Positions 1 to 7,590 of a stretch of DNA of 21,578 bases are shown piece after piece (the first letter of the stretch is position 1; each line of letters begins with the position of its first letter). Below the pieces are notes generated by a model that saw only the letters and a list, made by a program, of their open reading frames with translations, had not been told where the DNA came from and did not search any database. Location: the NCBI GenBank assembly GCA_945788205.1, contig CALZLE010000067.1, positions 1-21,578 of the forward strand, written 5' to 3'. The DNA is from an uncultured Desulfuromonadales bacterium. GTDB lineage: Bacteria > Desulfobacterota > Desulfuromonadia > Desulfuromonadales > Geopsychrobacteraceae. The position numbers and the translations under genes were made by a program.

Positions 1-55
1 GCTGACTCTAGCAACCGCTTCGGGGCAAAGTCAACTGCATAATTGACAAAAAATA

Positions 56-727
56 TTAATCGATCGGCCGCCCTATTCGATTCCAGCGGATCTTCTCTAC
101 AAGGTCGGCTTTGCCATCCCAGGACCAGTACTTAATGAAGGCCAAACCTTTGATTTTTGACTTATGTACAAAGCCCCAGAAACGGCTATCAAAGGAAAAA
201 TCACGATTGTCGCCCATGACAAAATAACTGTCAGCGGGAACCTTTACCGGCTTCGTATAATCGCGTGGACCGGCAACCGGGGGCACGACCTGACTGTCTT
301 TATGAATTTCCTGCGGGATATTGTAGGGTTCACCATTGACGTAAACTTTTTTTGCTTTGATTTCGATGGTATCGCCGGGCGTCCCGATGACTCGCTTGAT
401 AAAATCGCGTCTCTGAAAATACGATTTTCCCTCATCGTCCGGGAACTCAAAAACAATGACATCGCCCCGCTCCGGGTCCCTCATTTTAAGATAGGTGTCA
501 TCAGCAAAAGGAATATGAGTGCCGTAGATGAATTTGTTGACCAACAGATGGTCACCGATCAGCAAGGTATCAAGCATTGAGCCAGAAGGAATTTTAAACG
601 CCTGAAACAGAAAGGTGCGGATAATCAACGCCAGAATAACGGCAACGATCAGTGCTTCAGACCATTCGCGATACCAGGGCTTATTCTCTTTTTCAGAAAA
701 GGTTTTCTTCTTTTTAAAGATTCCCAT
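56..727 (-). CDS. lepB: Signal peptidase I
   Basis: This inner-membrane serine protease (223 residues) removes signal peptides from exported proteins. A basic N-terminus (KKKK, residues 5-8) is followed by one membrane helix at about 25-41. The family boxes are all present: IPSGSM with nucleophile Ser50, the RRDFIKRVIG box with general-base Lys111, and the late GDNRDFSFDSRFWG box. It has one N-terminal helix, as in the shorter bacterial enzymes, rather than the two of E. coli LepB. The ATG lies 3 bases after the lepA stop, so the two are almost certainly cotranscribed and translationally coupled; only a weak Shine-Dalgarno is visible. Exported products elsewhere in this window would be its substrates. 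Identification is secure. Confidence 0.97.
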   Translation of the reverse strand: MGIFKKKKTFSEKENKPWYREWSEALIVAVILALIIRTFLFQAFKIPSGSMLDTLLIGDHLLVNKFIYGTHIPFADDTYLKMRDPERGDVIVFEFPDDEGKSYFQRRDFIKRVIGTPGDTIEIKAKKVYVNGEPYNIPQEIHKDSQVVPPVAGPRDYTKPVKVPADSYFVMGDNRDFSFDSRFWGFVHKSKIKGLAFIKYWSWDGKADLVEKIRWNRIGRPID

Positions 728-730
728 TTT

Positions 731-2530
731 TCACTCTTTAACTTTGAGGATAGCCAGGAAAGCATCTTGGGGAAGCTCTACACTTCCGACCTGTTTCATG
801 CGTTTCTTGCCGGCTTTCTGTTTTTCGAGTAGTTTTCGCTTACGAGTAATGTCACCACCATAGCACTTTGCAGTGACATCTTTACGTAAAGCTTTAACTG
901 TTGAGCGAGCAATGACTTTGTTGCCAATCGCTGCCTGTATTGCGACTTCGTACTGTTGCCGAGGAATAAACTCCTTCATCTTCGACACCAGCTCGCGGCC
1001 GCGGAACTGAGCCTTGTCTTGGTGGACGATCAACGAAAGAGCATCAACAACATCGCCGTTGATCAAGACGTTCAACCGAACCAGCTTGCTGAGCCTGAAA
1101 TCCAAATGCTCGTAATCGAGAGATGCGTATCCACGCGTAATCGATTTGAGTCGATCGAAGAAATCAAGAACAATCTCATTGAGTGGCAGCTCGTAAACAA
1201 TCATCACCCGGTCAGCCGTCAGGTACTTTATTTCACGCTGTAAGCCGCGTTTTTCAATGCAGATACTCAGTACAGCACCAACGAATTCGTTCGGCACATG
1301 GATTGAAGCCAACACGAAAGGTTCTTCAATTTTCTCGATAAACTGAATCTCGGGAAGCATATTCGCACTTTCCACATTCAGATGTTCGCCTTTGGTCGTT
1401 GTGACCTTATAAACAACCGTTGGAGCTGTGGTGATCAGCTCAACGTTGAATTCACGCTCAAGCCGTTCTTGTATGATCTCCATGTGTAAAAGACCAAGAA
1501 ATCCACAACGGAAACCGAAACCAAGAGCCAGAGAGTTTTCCGGCTCAAAAGAGAAGGCAGCATCATTCAGGCGTAATTTTTCGAGGGCATCACGAAAATT
1601 ATCGTATTCAGCAGAATCAATCGGATACAGTCCGGAGAAAACCATCGGCTGAACTTCTTTATAGCCTTCCAGTGGGGTTTCTGCTGGACCATGCAGGTGG
1701 GTAATCGTATCGCCAACCTTGGCATCCTCAACCACTTTAATGCCGGCGATGATAAAGCCGACCTCCCCGGCTGACAGTTGGGACAACTCAAGCGGGTGTG
1801 GGCTGAAAGCGCCAACTTTCTGCACTTCATAGGTGCCGCCAGTTGCCATCAACTTAATTTTTTCGCCCTTCTTGATGGTGCCGTCGACAATCCGAACCAG
1901 CACGATAACCCCTTGGTACGAATCGTACCAGGAATCGAACATCAAGGCTTTGAGTGGTGCTTCAGGGTCGCCTCCGGGAGCCGGAACACGACTTACAACC
2001 GCCTCGAGAATCTCATCGATCCCAATATTCTCTTTCGCACTCGACAGGATTGCATCACTGGTGTCGATACCGATGATCTCTTCAACTTCCTCACGAATCT
2101 TCTCCGGCTCAGCACTCGGCAAGTCAATTTTGTTGAGGACCGGAAAGATTTCGAGATCCTGATCGATCGCCATGTAGACGTTAGCCAGGGTCTGAGCTTC
2201 AACTCCCTGAGCGGCATCAACGACAAGCATCGCACCTTCACAGGCCGATAGCGATCGACTGACCTCGTAGGAAAAATCGACGTGTCCAGGCGTATCTATC
2301 AGGTTGAGGATGTAATCCTGCCCGTCTTGTGCATGGTAATTCAGTCTTACCGCCTGCGCCTTGATCGTGATGCCCCGCTCTTGCTCCAGCTCCATCTTAT
2401 CGAGATACTGGTCGGACTTTTCACGATCACTCAAAGCTCCGGTAGCTTCAAGCAACCGGTCTGCAAGTGTCGACTTACCGTGATCGATATGGGCAATTAT
2501 GGAGAAGTTGCGAATATTCTTTTGATTCAT
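731..2530 (-). CDS. lepA: Elongation factor 4 (back-translocating ribosomal GTPase LepA)
   Basis: LepA/EF4 is a ribosome-associated GTPase related to EF-G. The 599-residue length is the usual one. Visible motifs are the P-loop AHIDHGKST (13-21), the switch region GITIKAQ, DTPGHVDF, NKIDLP, the elongation-factor domains, and the LepA-specific C-terminus with GGDITRKRKLLEKQKAGKK. The start was chosen because MNQKNIRNFSIIAHIDHGKS is the standard N-terminus; there is almost no Shine-Dalgarno before this ATG. A good sigma-70-like promoter lies about 50 bases upstream (2581-2610). It is followed 3 bases later by lepB, a common bacterial pair. Nothing is missing or unusual. Confidence 0.98.
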   Translation of the reverse strand: MNQKNIRNFSIIAHIDHGKSTLADRLLEATGALSDREKSDQYLDKMELEQERGITIKAQAVRLNYHAQDGQDYILNLIDTPGHVDFSYEVSRSLSACEGAMLVVDAAQGVEAQTLANVYMAIDQDLEIFPVLNKIDLPSAEPEKIREEVEEIIGIDTSDAILSSAKENIGIDEILEAVVSRVPAPGGDPEAPLKALMFDSWYDSYQGVIVLVRIVDGTIKKGEKIKLMATGGTYEVQKVGAFSPHPLELSQLSAGEVGFIIAGIKVVEDAKVGDTITHLHGPAETPLEGYKEVQPMVFSGLYPIDSAEYDNFRDALEKLRLNDAAFSFEPENSLALGFGFRCGFLGLLHMEIIQERLEREFNVELITTAPTVVYKVTTTKGEHLNVESANMLPEIQFIEKIEEPFVLASIHVPNEFVGAVLSICIEKRGLQREIKYLTADRVMIVYELPLNEIVLDFFDRLKSITRGYASLDYEHLDFRLSKLVRLNVLINGDVVDALSLIVHQDKAQFRGRELVSKMKEFIPRQQYEVAIQAAIGNKVIARSTVKALRKDVTAKCYGGDITRKRKLLEKQKAGKKRMKQVGSVELPQDAFLAILKVKE

Positions 2531-2580
2531 GCAGTTACAATAGTTTCGCTAGTTGTTTCAGGTGATTTAAAGAACCGCCA

Positions 2581-2610
2581 ATATTAGACTTGTAGCCTAA
2601 CATTTGTAAA
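2581..2610 (-). promoter_or_regulatory. Sigma-70-like promoter of lepA-lepB
   Basis: Read on the minus strand, TTTACA (2605-2610) and TAATAT (2581-2586) are separated by 18 bases. Both boxes are close to consensus and point into lepA, whose ATG is about 50 bases downstream. This was seen by eye and not scored. Confidence 0.6.
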
Positions 2611-2660
2611 GCGGAAAGAGCTGGAGGATGGCCGGTAGGTAAAGACGGGGACTGAAAAGC

Positions 2661-3113
2661 CTACTGAATTACCCGAGCGACATCATAGAGGGTCGAGATG
2701 CGATCGATTTCCTGACGTTTTTCATTGAGCAGCAAATCGAGCAAAGATTGAGCTCCTGAGTCAGTTTCATTATCTTTCAGATTGACATATAGATTGTAAA
2801 CCAATTGTTCAGTCCGTAAAATGAAATCATAACTGCTTAAATCATCGCGAACTTCGTTCTGATCCAGCAACTCGCAAAAATCATTCTTCCTCCTTCTCAT
2901 TACTCCGCCAGCTTTTGGCGTACGTGAGAGTTCTTGCTCTCGGTGCAGCGGATCACACTTTAATCCACGAAGTTTTTCCACCAGCACCATCTCTTTAGCG
3001 GCGATCATCTGAAAAATCGATTTAATGCTTCGATCAGCGCTGCAATCAGCAAGACGCAGATATAGATCCTGCTCCGCCCGTTCAACATCTATCGCAAAAT
3101 CGAGGATTTTCAT
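2661..3113 (-). CDS. Degenerate ferritin-like / rubrerythrin-like protein
   Basis: A soluble, all-helical protein of 150 residues. The two halves follow the ferritin-like diiron pattern: ExxxxxxY near the N-terminus (VERAEQDLYLRL), then a second-helix Glu in IAAKEMVLVEKL, then again TEQLVYNLYVNL and LLNEKRQEIDRI. In rubrerythrin-type proteins the second-helix motif is E-x-x-H; here both histidines are replaced (EMVL and EKRQ), so metal binding is doubtful. The start is taken at the ATG at 3113 because GGGGGA lies about 4-5 bases before it; an in-frame ATG at 3125 would add four residues but has a poor ribosome site. A promoter lies at 3157-3186. The role is unknown; a structural or regulatory relative of the peroxide-reducing family is possible. 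Confidence 0.75.
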   Translation of the reverse strand: MKILDFAIDVERAEQDLYLRLADCSADRSIKSIFQMIAAKEMVLVEKLRGLKCDPLHREQELSRTPKAGGVMRRRKNDFCELLDQNEVRDDLSSYDFILRTEQLVYNLYVNLKDNETDSGAQSLLDLLLNEKRQEIDRISTLYDVARVIQ

Positions 3114-3156
3114 GTTTTCCCCCATCTGTAGCTGAGCTTATTTTACTTGCTTGCTC

Positions 3157-3186
3157 ATTATACGAAAGGGGGAAATTCAGGCACAA
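3157..3186 (-). promoter_or_regulatory. Sigma-70-like promoter of the ferritin-like gene
   Basis: On the minus strand TTGTGC (3181-3186) and a perfect TATAAT (3157-3162) are separated by 18 bases. They stand about 45 bases upstream of the ATG at 3113, in the short gap after the transporter gene, so this gene can be expressed independently of its upstream neighbour. Confidence 0.55.
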
Positions 3187-3209
3187 TGTGGTAAAGCACA
3201 GTAGCGGCG

Positions 3210-4115
3210 TTAAGTCACAAACTTTGTCGATTTTTTCGAAATGAAAATTGGCCAGAGTTCGGCAAAAAGCATCCCGGCAACAATTAAGGCGCCCCCGGAC
3301 CAACCAATAATGGTCAAACGATCACCGGCCAGCCAGATTGAAAAAATGGCTGCAAACACCGGCTCAAGGGTGTAAATCAAGGCCGCCCGGGTCGGCGTTG
3401 TACGGTTCTGAAAAGTTGTCATTGCCCAAAAAGCATAAGCTGTTGCAAAAAACGATGTGATAACAAAAGCAAAAATTAAAGAATTGCTCCAGACTTGAGG
3501 TAGGGACACCGGCTCAAAAATCAAACTGCCGATACAGCCCAAAACGGCCATCGTTGCAACCTGGACGAAGGTCAGCGCCCGCCCATCATAGCCCTTGGTG
3601 AAATAGTCGAGACCGAGAATATGCAGGGCGACGAAAAGCGAGCAGACAATCACCAGCAAATCACCAAAATTAATTGTCCACGGGGTATGCCAGGTGAGCA
3701 GAAACAAACCGATCAGAGCCAGCACAACGCCGACCTTTGAACCGAATGCCGCAGGTTTCCGCAAAAGTGGACCAGCCAACAATGGAACCCAAACAACCCC
3801 CAGGCCAGTTAGGAACCCCGCGTTGGACGAAGATGTCCTTTCCAGCCCGAAGGTTTGAAATGCAAAGGATGCAAACAGGAGCACACCGAGCAGAATACCG
3901 ACCCGCCAACCGCGCCGATCAAGCGTCGCAAAACCGACCCGACCCGCCAGGATAGCCAACAGAATGGCGGCCATCGCGAAGCGAACCCAAAGAAACGCCA
4001 TGACCGGCATTTCACTGATGGCATCTTTGACGATCGGAAAGGTCGCTCCCCAAAACAGGGTGACTGAAGCCAGCATCAACTCAGCGAAATATTGCTTTTT
4101 CTGCTTCTGATCCAT
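3210..4115 (-). CDS. EamA / DMT-family transporter
   Basis: An inner-membrane protein of 301 residues with about ten hydrophobic helices arranged as two repeated EamA halves, the normal layout of the drug/metabolite transporter superfamily. The first helix contains the typical LFWGATFPIVKDA stretch. The second half carries RAALIYTLEPVFAAIFSIW, the usual EamA end motif, followed by a last helix GGALIVAGMLFAE. Members export amino acids, nucleosides or other small metabolites; the substrate cannot be told from sequence. The ATG is preceded by AGGA at a normal distance. The C-terminus ends in a short lysine-rich tail. It is oriented away from the zinc-ribbon gene, so 4116-4229 is a divergent promoter region. 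Confidence 0.9.
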   Translation of the reverse strand: MDQKQKKQYFAELMLASVTLFWGATFPIVKDAISEMPVMAFLWVRFAMAAILLAILAGRVGFATLDRRGWRVGILLGVLLFASFAFQTFGLERTSSSNAGFLTGLGVVWVPLLAGPLLRKPAAFGSKVGVVLALIGLFLLTWHTPWTINFGDLLVIVCSLFVALHILGLDYFTKGYDGRALTFVQVATMAVLGCIGSLIFEPVSLPQVWSNSLIFAFVITSFFATAYAFWAMTTFQNRTTPTRAALIYTLEPVFAAIFSIWLAGDRLTIIGWSGGALIVAGMLFAELWPIFISKKSTKFVT

Positions 4116-4142
4116 GAAGGTCCTAAGAAAGTTGCTAGACTC

Positions 4143-4172
4143 TTGTTCAAGGCGAAGGCGCTATGGTATAAG
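4143..4172 (+). promoter_or_regulatory. Possible promoter of the zinc-ribbon gene and amino-acid importer
   Basis: TTGTTC (4143-4148) and TATAAG (4167-4172) have an 18-base spacer and lie about 58 bases before the ATG at 4230. It is in the divergent gap with the EamA gene and is the only reasonable plus-strand candidate seen there. Strength is moderate. Confidence 0.4.
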
Positions 4173-4229
4173 CAAAATTTCGTGGGTTCAAATCTTTTTT
4201 TGAGAAAACCTAAAGCAGGGAGTCATTTA

Positions 4230-4385
4230 ATGGAACGTGGCAAACAAGAACCGATCGAGGTTATCTGCCCAAAATGCCGCCACACAGAAATTGTCTACCT
4301 GCCCATTGAAGACCTGCCCCGCTGCCCTGAATGTAATACTCAAATGTCGATCAATGAACTTCTGGATGAAGGCAAATCATATTAA
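4230..4385 (+). CDS. Small zinc-ribbon protein (51 residues)
   Basis: A very small cytoplasmic protein with two CxxC knuckles (CPKC and CPEC) about 17 residues apart, a rubredoxin-like zinc-ribbon layout. The short tail MSINELLDEGKSY is acidic. A longer in-frame reading exists from 4092, but the ATG at 4230 has AGGGAG about 7 bases upstream, and the upstream part would overlap the neighbouring start and promoter region. It ends 55 bases before the binding-protein gene and probably shares a transcript with the importer. The function is not known; proteins of this shape usually bind Zn for structural or protein-contact roles. Confidence 0.75.
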   Translation: MERGKQEPIEVICPKCRHTEIVYLPIEDLPRCPECNTQMSINELLDEGKSY

Positions 4386-4440
4386 CTCTACCGGCCGAAC
4401 ATTTCGGTGATTCTTTATTGCTTTAAGGGAGGAAAATTCT

Positions 4441-5241
4441 ATGAAACATCTGAAACTTCTGCTTGCTTGTCTGTTGACGCTTTGTGTTGCTCTGCCTGGC
4501 ATTGCTACCGCCGACACCTTGGATAACATCCTCGATCGTGGCGTACTGAAAGTCGGCATGGAGCCCGGCTATATGCCGTTTGAGATGACCAACAAAAAAG
4601 GCGAAATTATCGGTTTCGATGTCGATATGGCCAAGCGGATGGCTAAAGCGATGGGTGTTAAACTGGAACTGGTCAGCACAGCCTGGGATGGTATCATTCC
4701 TGCCCTTCTGACCGAGAAGTTTGACATTATCATGAGCGGGATGACTCTCACTCAAGAACGTAATATGAAGATCAGCTTTGCTGATCCCTACATTGTCATC
4801 GGTCAAAGTATTCTGATCAATAAGAACTTGGCTGGCGAGGTTAAATCCTACAAAGACCTGAACAAAAAGAAGTACAAAGTTGCCTCTAAACTCGGGACCA
4901 CCGGCGAACAAGCCACCAAGCGGATGATTCCGAAGTGTGATTACATCTCTTTTGAGACCGAGCAAGAAGGCGTCATGGATTTGGTCAACGGAAAAATTGA
5001 CGCATTTGTCTATGACCTGCCATACAATGCCATCGCTTTTTCAGAAAAAGGTGAAGGCAAGTTGGTCCTTTTAGACGACCCGTTCACTTACGAGCCGCTG
5101 GCTTGGGGCGTAAAGCGGGGCAATGCTGATCTGATCAATTGGCTGGACAACTTCCTCGTACAAGCAAAAAATGACGGAACCTACGACAAAATTTACAAAA
5201 AATGGTTCCTCAGCGACAAATGGCTGAAGCAGCTTAAGTAA
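4441..5241 (+). CDS. Polar amino-acid ABC transporter, periplasmic binding protein
   Basis: A 266-residue solute-binding protein of family 3. A clear signal peptide (hydrophobic run 5-20, then ATA-D cleavage near residue 24-25) exports it to the periplasm. The mature N-terminus has the family pattern: ILDRGVLKVGMEPGYMPFEM, then GEIIGFDVDMAKRMA (ligand contact region), WDGIIPALLTEKFDIIMSGM, and the SFADPYIVIGQ segment. Near the end is the KNDGTYDKIYKKWF motif of polar amino-acid binders. A strong ribosome site (GGGAGG, 8 bases from ATG) suggests high expression. A hairpin terminator directly follows, so the permease and ATPase downstream should be made in lower amounts. The exact amino acid is not determined. 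Confidence 0.95.
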   Translation: MKHLKLLLACLLTLCVALPGIATADTLDNILDRGVLKVGMEPGYMPFEMTNKKGEIIGFDVDMAKRMAKAMGVKLELVSTAWDGIIPALLTEKFDIIMSGMTLTQERNMKISFADPYIVIGQSILINKNLAGEVKSYKDLNKKKYKVASKLGTTGEQATKRMIPKCDYISFETEQEGVMDLVNGKIDAFVYDLPYNAIAFSEKGEGKLVLLDDPFTYEPLAWGVKRGNADLINWLDNFLVQAKNDGTYDKIYKKWFLSDKWLKQLK

Positions 5242-5251
5242 TTCGCAAATC

Positions 5252-5298
5252 AAAATGGTGGGAGGATTCCGCGAACGGAAGCTCCCACCATTTTTTTT
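5252..5298 (+). terminator. Intrinsic terminator / attenuator after the binding-protein gene
   Basis: A 13-base arm AAAATGGTGGGAG (5252-5264) is perfectly matched by CTCCCACCATTTT (5282-5294). An inner hairpin TTCCG-CGAA-CGGAA (5267-5280) extends the stem, and a run of eight T follows (5291-5298). It lies between the binding-protein and permease genes and should give partial read-through and excess binding protein. Confidence 0.9.
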
Positions 5299-5325
5299 GT
5301 CCGCCCATGCACGAAAGATTGAACG

Positions 5326-6285
5326 GTGAATACAACCAAAAACATCTTACCCTGGCGCATATTGACGATTTTTATTCTGGTCATGATGGGTGCGGGTCTC
5401 TGGGTTGCTACCAAAAAGATTGATTACACCTGGCGTTGGAAACGGGTCCCTCAATACTTTTTCTACAACGCCGAAACCATGCATAACGCCCCATTCGACA
5501 GCCGTGTTGCGCAAATTGACAATCTAGGAGACACAACAAGAGTCATCCTGATCAGCGAAGATGATGAAAAACTCAGCTTTGAGGTCGACTCCCCGACCCT
5601 CAATGTCTCTGTCGATGAGGAACTTTTTGAGGACGACCACCTCGGCTCTACGTTCCAATGGCGCGCAGGCCCGCTTGTCGTCGGTCTTTGGAACACTCTC
5701 TGGATTTCGGCAGCCGCGAGCATCATGGGATTGATTATCGGCGTCATTACCGGACTCTGTCGGGTTTCTAAAAATCCGACACTACGAGACCTGTCAGTCA
5801 CATACGTCGAAATATTTCGTGGCACTCCACTGCTGGTACAACTTTTCATTTTCTATTTCTTTCTCGGAACCGTGCTTGACATTGATCGCTTTGTGGCAGG
5901 CATCTGTGCGCTGGCTATTTTTGCCGGAGCTTACGTCGGAGAAATCATCCGCGCCGGAATCCAGTCGATCCCCAAAGGGCAAATGGAAGCTGCTCGTTCT
6001 CTCGGCATGAATGTTCCACAGGCGATGATTTACATCATTTTGCCACAGGCCTTTAAGCGCACCCTGCCGCCGCTGGCCGGTCAGTTTATCAGCTTAATCA
6101 AGGACTCCTCGCTGGTTTCGGTTATCGCCATCAATGATCTGACCAAAAGTGGCCGCGAAGTCATCACCTCAACTTTTGCGACCTTTGAAATCTGGTTTAT
6201 TGTTGCTTTGCTCTACTTGATTTTGACATTTACCCTATCGCAAGTGATTGCCTGGGTTGAACGGAGGCTCGCAGTCAGTGATTAA
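5326..6285 (+). CDS. Polar amino-acid ABC transporter, permease
   Basis: An inner-membrane permease of the His/Glu/Gln/Arg/opine family, 319 residues. A first helix (about 9-27) is followed by a roughly 80-residue extracytoplasmic stretch, including DYTWRWKRVPQYFF, before the conserved core starts at GPLVVGLWNTLWISAAAS. The core includes VEIFRGTPLLVQLFIFYFF and the cytoplasmic EAA loop (IQSIPKGQMEAARSLGM...ILPQAF) that docks the ATPase. The start is GTG: it is the first start codon after an in-frame TGA at 5320-5322; the ribosome site is weak. The gene overlaps the ATPase start by 8 bases. The inserted N-terminal segment makes it longer than a minimal HisQ/GlnP protein; permeases with such an extension are known. 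Confidence 0.92.
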   Translation: MNTTKNILPWRILTIFILVMMGAGLWVATKKIDYTWRWKRVPQYFFYNAETMHNAPFDSRVAQIDNLGDTTRVILISEDDEKLSFEVDSPTLNVSVDEELFEDDHLGSTFQWRAGPLVVGLWNTLWISAAASIMGLIIGVITGLCRVSKNPTLRDLSVTYVEIFRGTPLLVQLFIFYFFLGTVLDIDRFVAGICALAIFAGAYVGEIIRAGIQSIPKGQMEAARSLGMNVPQAMIYIILPQAFKRTLPPLAGQFISLIKDSSLVSVIAINDLTKSGREVITSTFATFEIWFIVALLYLILTFTLSQVIAWVERRLAVSD

Positions 6286-7012
6286 GACCGTCGAACTGAA
6301 AAAAATATTTTCTGGCCGCGGCCAAGAAGTTCGTGCCGTTGATGGGGTCACTTCGCACATTGCATCTGGTGAAGTGGTCGTTGTTATCGGCCCTTCCGGT
6401 TCCGGAAAATCAACTTATCTGCGCTGTCTAAATGGTTTGGAAACACTCTCTTCCGGTAGCATCGTTATTGACGGAACCGACCTTGCTGACAGGAAAACCG
6501 ACCTGAATAAAGTCCGCCGTGAAGTCGGTATGGTTTTCCAGCAGTTCAATCTGTTTCCGCACAAAACGGTGCTGGAGAATATAATTCTGGCGCAACAGGT
6601 CGTCCGTAAAAGAAATCGCAGTGACGCGGAGGACAAGGCTCGTCAACTGTTAAAAAAAGTCGGTATTGCCGAAAAAGAGAGTGTCTACCCCGGCCATCTT
6701 TCCGGTGGGCAGCAGCAGCGTGTCGCCATTGCCCGAGCGTTGGCAATGGATCCGAAAATCATGCTCTTTGACGAACCAACCAGTGCACTTGATCCAGAGA
6801 TGGTTGGTGAAGTTCTGGATGTTATGAAGCAATTAGCTCGTGAGGGCATGACGATGGTTGTTGTAACTCACGAGATGGGTTTTGCCCGCGAGGTTGCCGA
6901 TCGGGTCATCTTTATGGATCAAGGCAAGCTGGTTGAAGAAGGAACGCCAGAGCACTTCTTTACCGAACCGCGTGAAGAACGGGCCAAAGCGTTTTTGAAG
7001 CAGGTCCTGTAG
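6278..7012 (+). CDS. Polar amino-acid ABC transporter, ATP-binding protein
   Basis: The cytoplasmic ATPase that powers the importer, 244 residues from the chosen GTG. All ABC motifs are present: Walker A GPSGSGKST, Q-loop VFQQFNLFPHKTVLEN, signature LSGGQQQRVAIARAL, Walker B IMLFDEPTSALD, and the H-loop VVTHEMGFA. It matches the GlnQ/HisP group throughout. GTG at 6278 is preferred because GGAGG lies 10 bases upstream and it places VIKTVELKKIF at the N-terminus as expected; an upstream in-frame ATG at 6248 lies inside the permease gene. It overlaps the permease by 8 bases (coupled translation) and is followed by a strong terminator. Confidence 0.95.
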   Translation: MIKTVELKKIFSGRGQEVRAVDGVTSHIASGEVVVVIGPSGSGKSTYLRCLNGLETLSSGSIVIDGTDLADRKTDLNKVRREVGMVFQQFNLFPHKTVLENIILAQQVVRKRNRSDAEDKARQLLKKVGIAEKESVYPGHLSGGQQQRVAIARALAMDPKIMLFDEPTSALDPEMVGEVLDVMKQLAREGMTMVVVTHEMGFAREVADRVIFMDQGKLVEEGTPEHFFTEPREERAKAFLKQVL

Positions 7013-7036
7013 TTTATCCCAAATATTTCCATGAGC

Positions 7037-7074
7037 CAGGGGGCAGAATTCCGATTCTGCCCCCTGTTGTATTT
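7037..7074 (+). terminator. Intrinsic terminator closing the amino-acid importer operon
   Basis: CAGGGGGCAGAAT (7037-7049) and ATTCTGCCCCCTG (7054-7066) are perfect 13-base arms around a TCCG tetraloop, followed by the T-rich TTGTATTTG. It begins 25 bases after the ATPase stop. Confidence 0.88.
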
Positions 7075-7301
7075 GTCATGACTGAACACACAAACCAACA
7101 CAATCAAGCTTACGTCTAGGCACTGCAGCGGCTTGGCCGATCTGTCTAGTTCCTCCCCAAATTAAAATACTTCGAAATCATACATAATCCCACAATTACT
7201 GGCCTTTAGTGGTGTTTGGAAAAATTCATAGTTCTTTGTGAAATGTTTTGATTGTTTTATCTATTGGGCACAGGGTGGATATCAAAATAAAGCTATTATG
7301 C

Positions 7302-7316
7302 CACCTAGCCTAGGTG
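7302..7316. promoter_or_regulatory. 15-base palindrome, possible operator
   Basis: CACCTAG-C-CTAGGTG: two perfect 7-base arms around one base, in the AT-rich gap upstream of the barrel/cytochrome cluster. The symmetry and size suit a dimeric repressor or activator site. The right arm also contains AGGTG, which could act as ribosome site for the tiny ORF at 7325. No specific regulator can be named. Confidence 0.35.
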
Positions 7317-7324
7317 TAAATGAC

Positions 7325-7414
7325 ATGAAGCTAAAAGTCCAGGAAGCCCTAATTGCTTGTCTAACCAAAGCAAGGGAGAGGGCTAAAATAGCCATCCTGG
7401 TCGCATTTGACTGA
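7325..7414 (+). CDS. Possible 29-residue small ORF
   Basis: ATG with AGGTG 8 bases upstream opens a 29-codon reading frame beginning MKLKVQEALIACLTK and ending ILVAFD. The peptide would be a basic amphipathic helix. Its stop is followed directly by another ATG opening a 9-codon frame (7415-7444). It could be a leader peptide, a small protein or chance. No family recognised. Confidence 0.2.
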   Translation: MKLKVQEALIACLTKARERAKIAILVAFD

Positions 7415-7590
7415 ATGTTCAACGGGAGACTTTTCCGCAAATAGGCAAGTAACATTCTGCATCACCACAAAAGTGAAGCGTGGTGCGAAGCAAAACATTA
7501 TTTGGCCCTATTTTTGCTAGTTCAAGAAAGGGGCTTCCGCACTCAGTTGAAAAAAATCGGCACTGTCACCATGAACGACGAGGAGAAACC

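Larger units (their letters stand above)
7067..7590 (+). other. AT-rich intergenic region ahead of the cytochrome cluster
   Basis: About 520 bases without a convincing gene, visibly richer in A/T than either side. It contains a 15-base palindrome (7302-7316), a weak promoter candidate TTGTGA-16-TATCTA (7236-7263), a short stem GGCTA-AAA-TAGCC near 7381, and two tiny ORFs (7325-7414 and 7415-7444). A longer in-frame reading of the barrel gene from GTG 7480 also runs through its end. I looked for a GEMM (c-di-GMP/cAG) riboswitch, often found before cytochrome genes in this group, and did not see its core. Confidence 0.5.

Noticed and set aside
4092..4229. 46-codon N-terminal extension of the zinc-ribbon protein
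   Set aside because: It overlaps the divergent transporter start and the promoter candidate, and the ATG at 4230 has the good ribosome site.
4423..4965. 180-codon minus-strand frame opposite the binding-protein gene
   Set aside because: The plus-strand gene has signal peptide, ribosome site and family motifs; the other frame is a shadow.
7067..7590. GEMM-type (c-di-GMP or cAG) riboswitch before the cytochrome cluster
   Set aside because: Looked for the conserved core and the tetraloop-receptor layout by eye; not found. A covariance-model search would be decisive.
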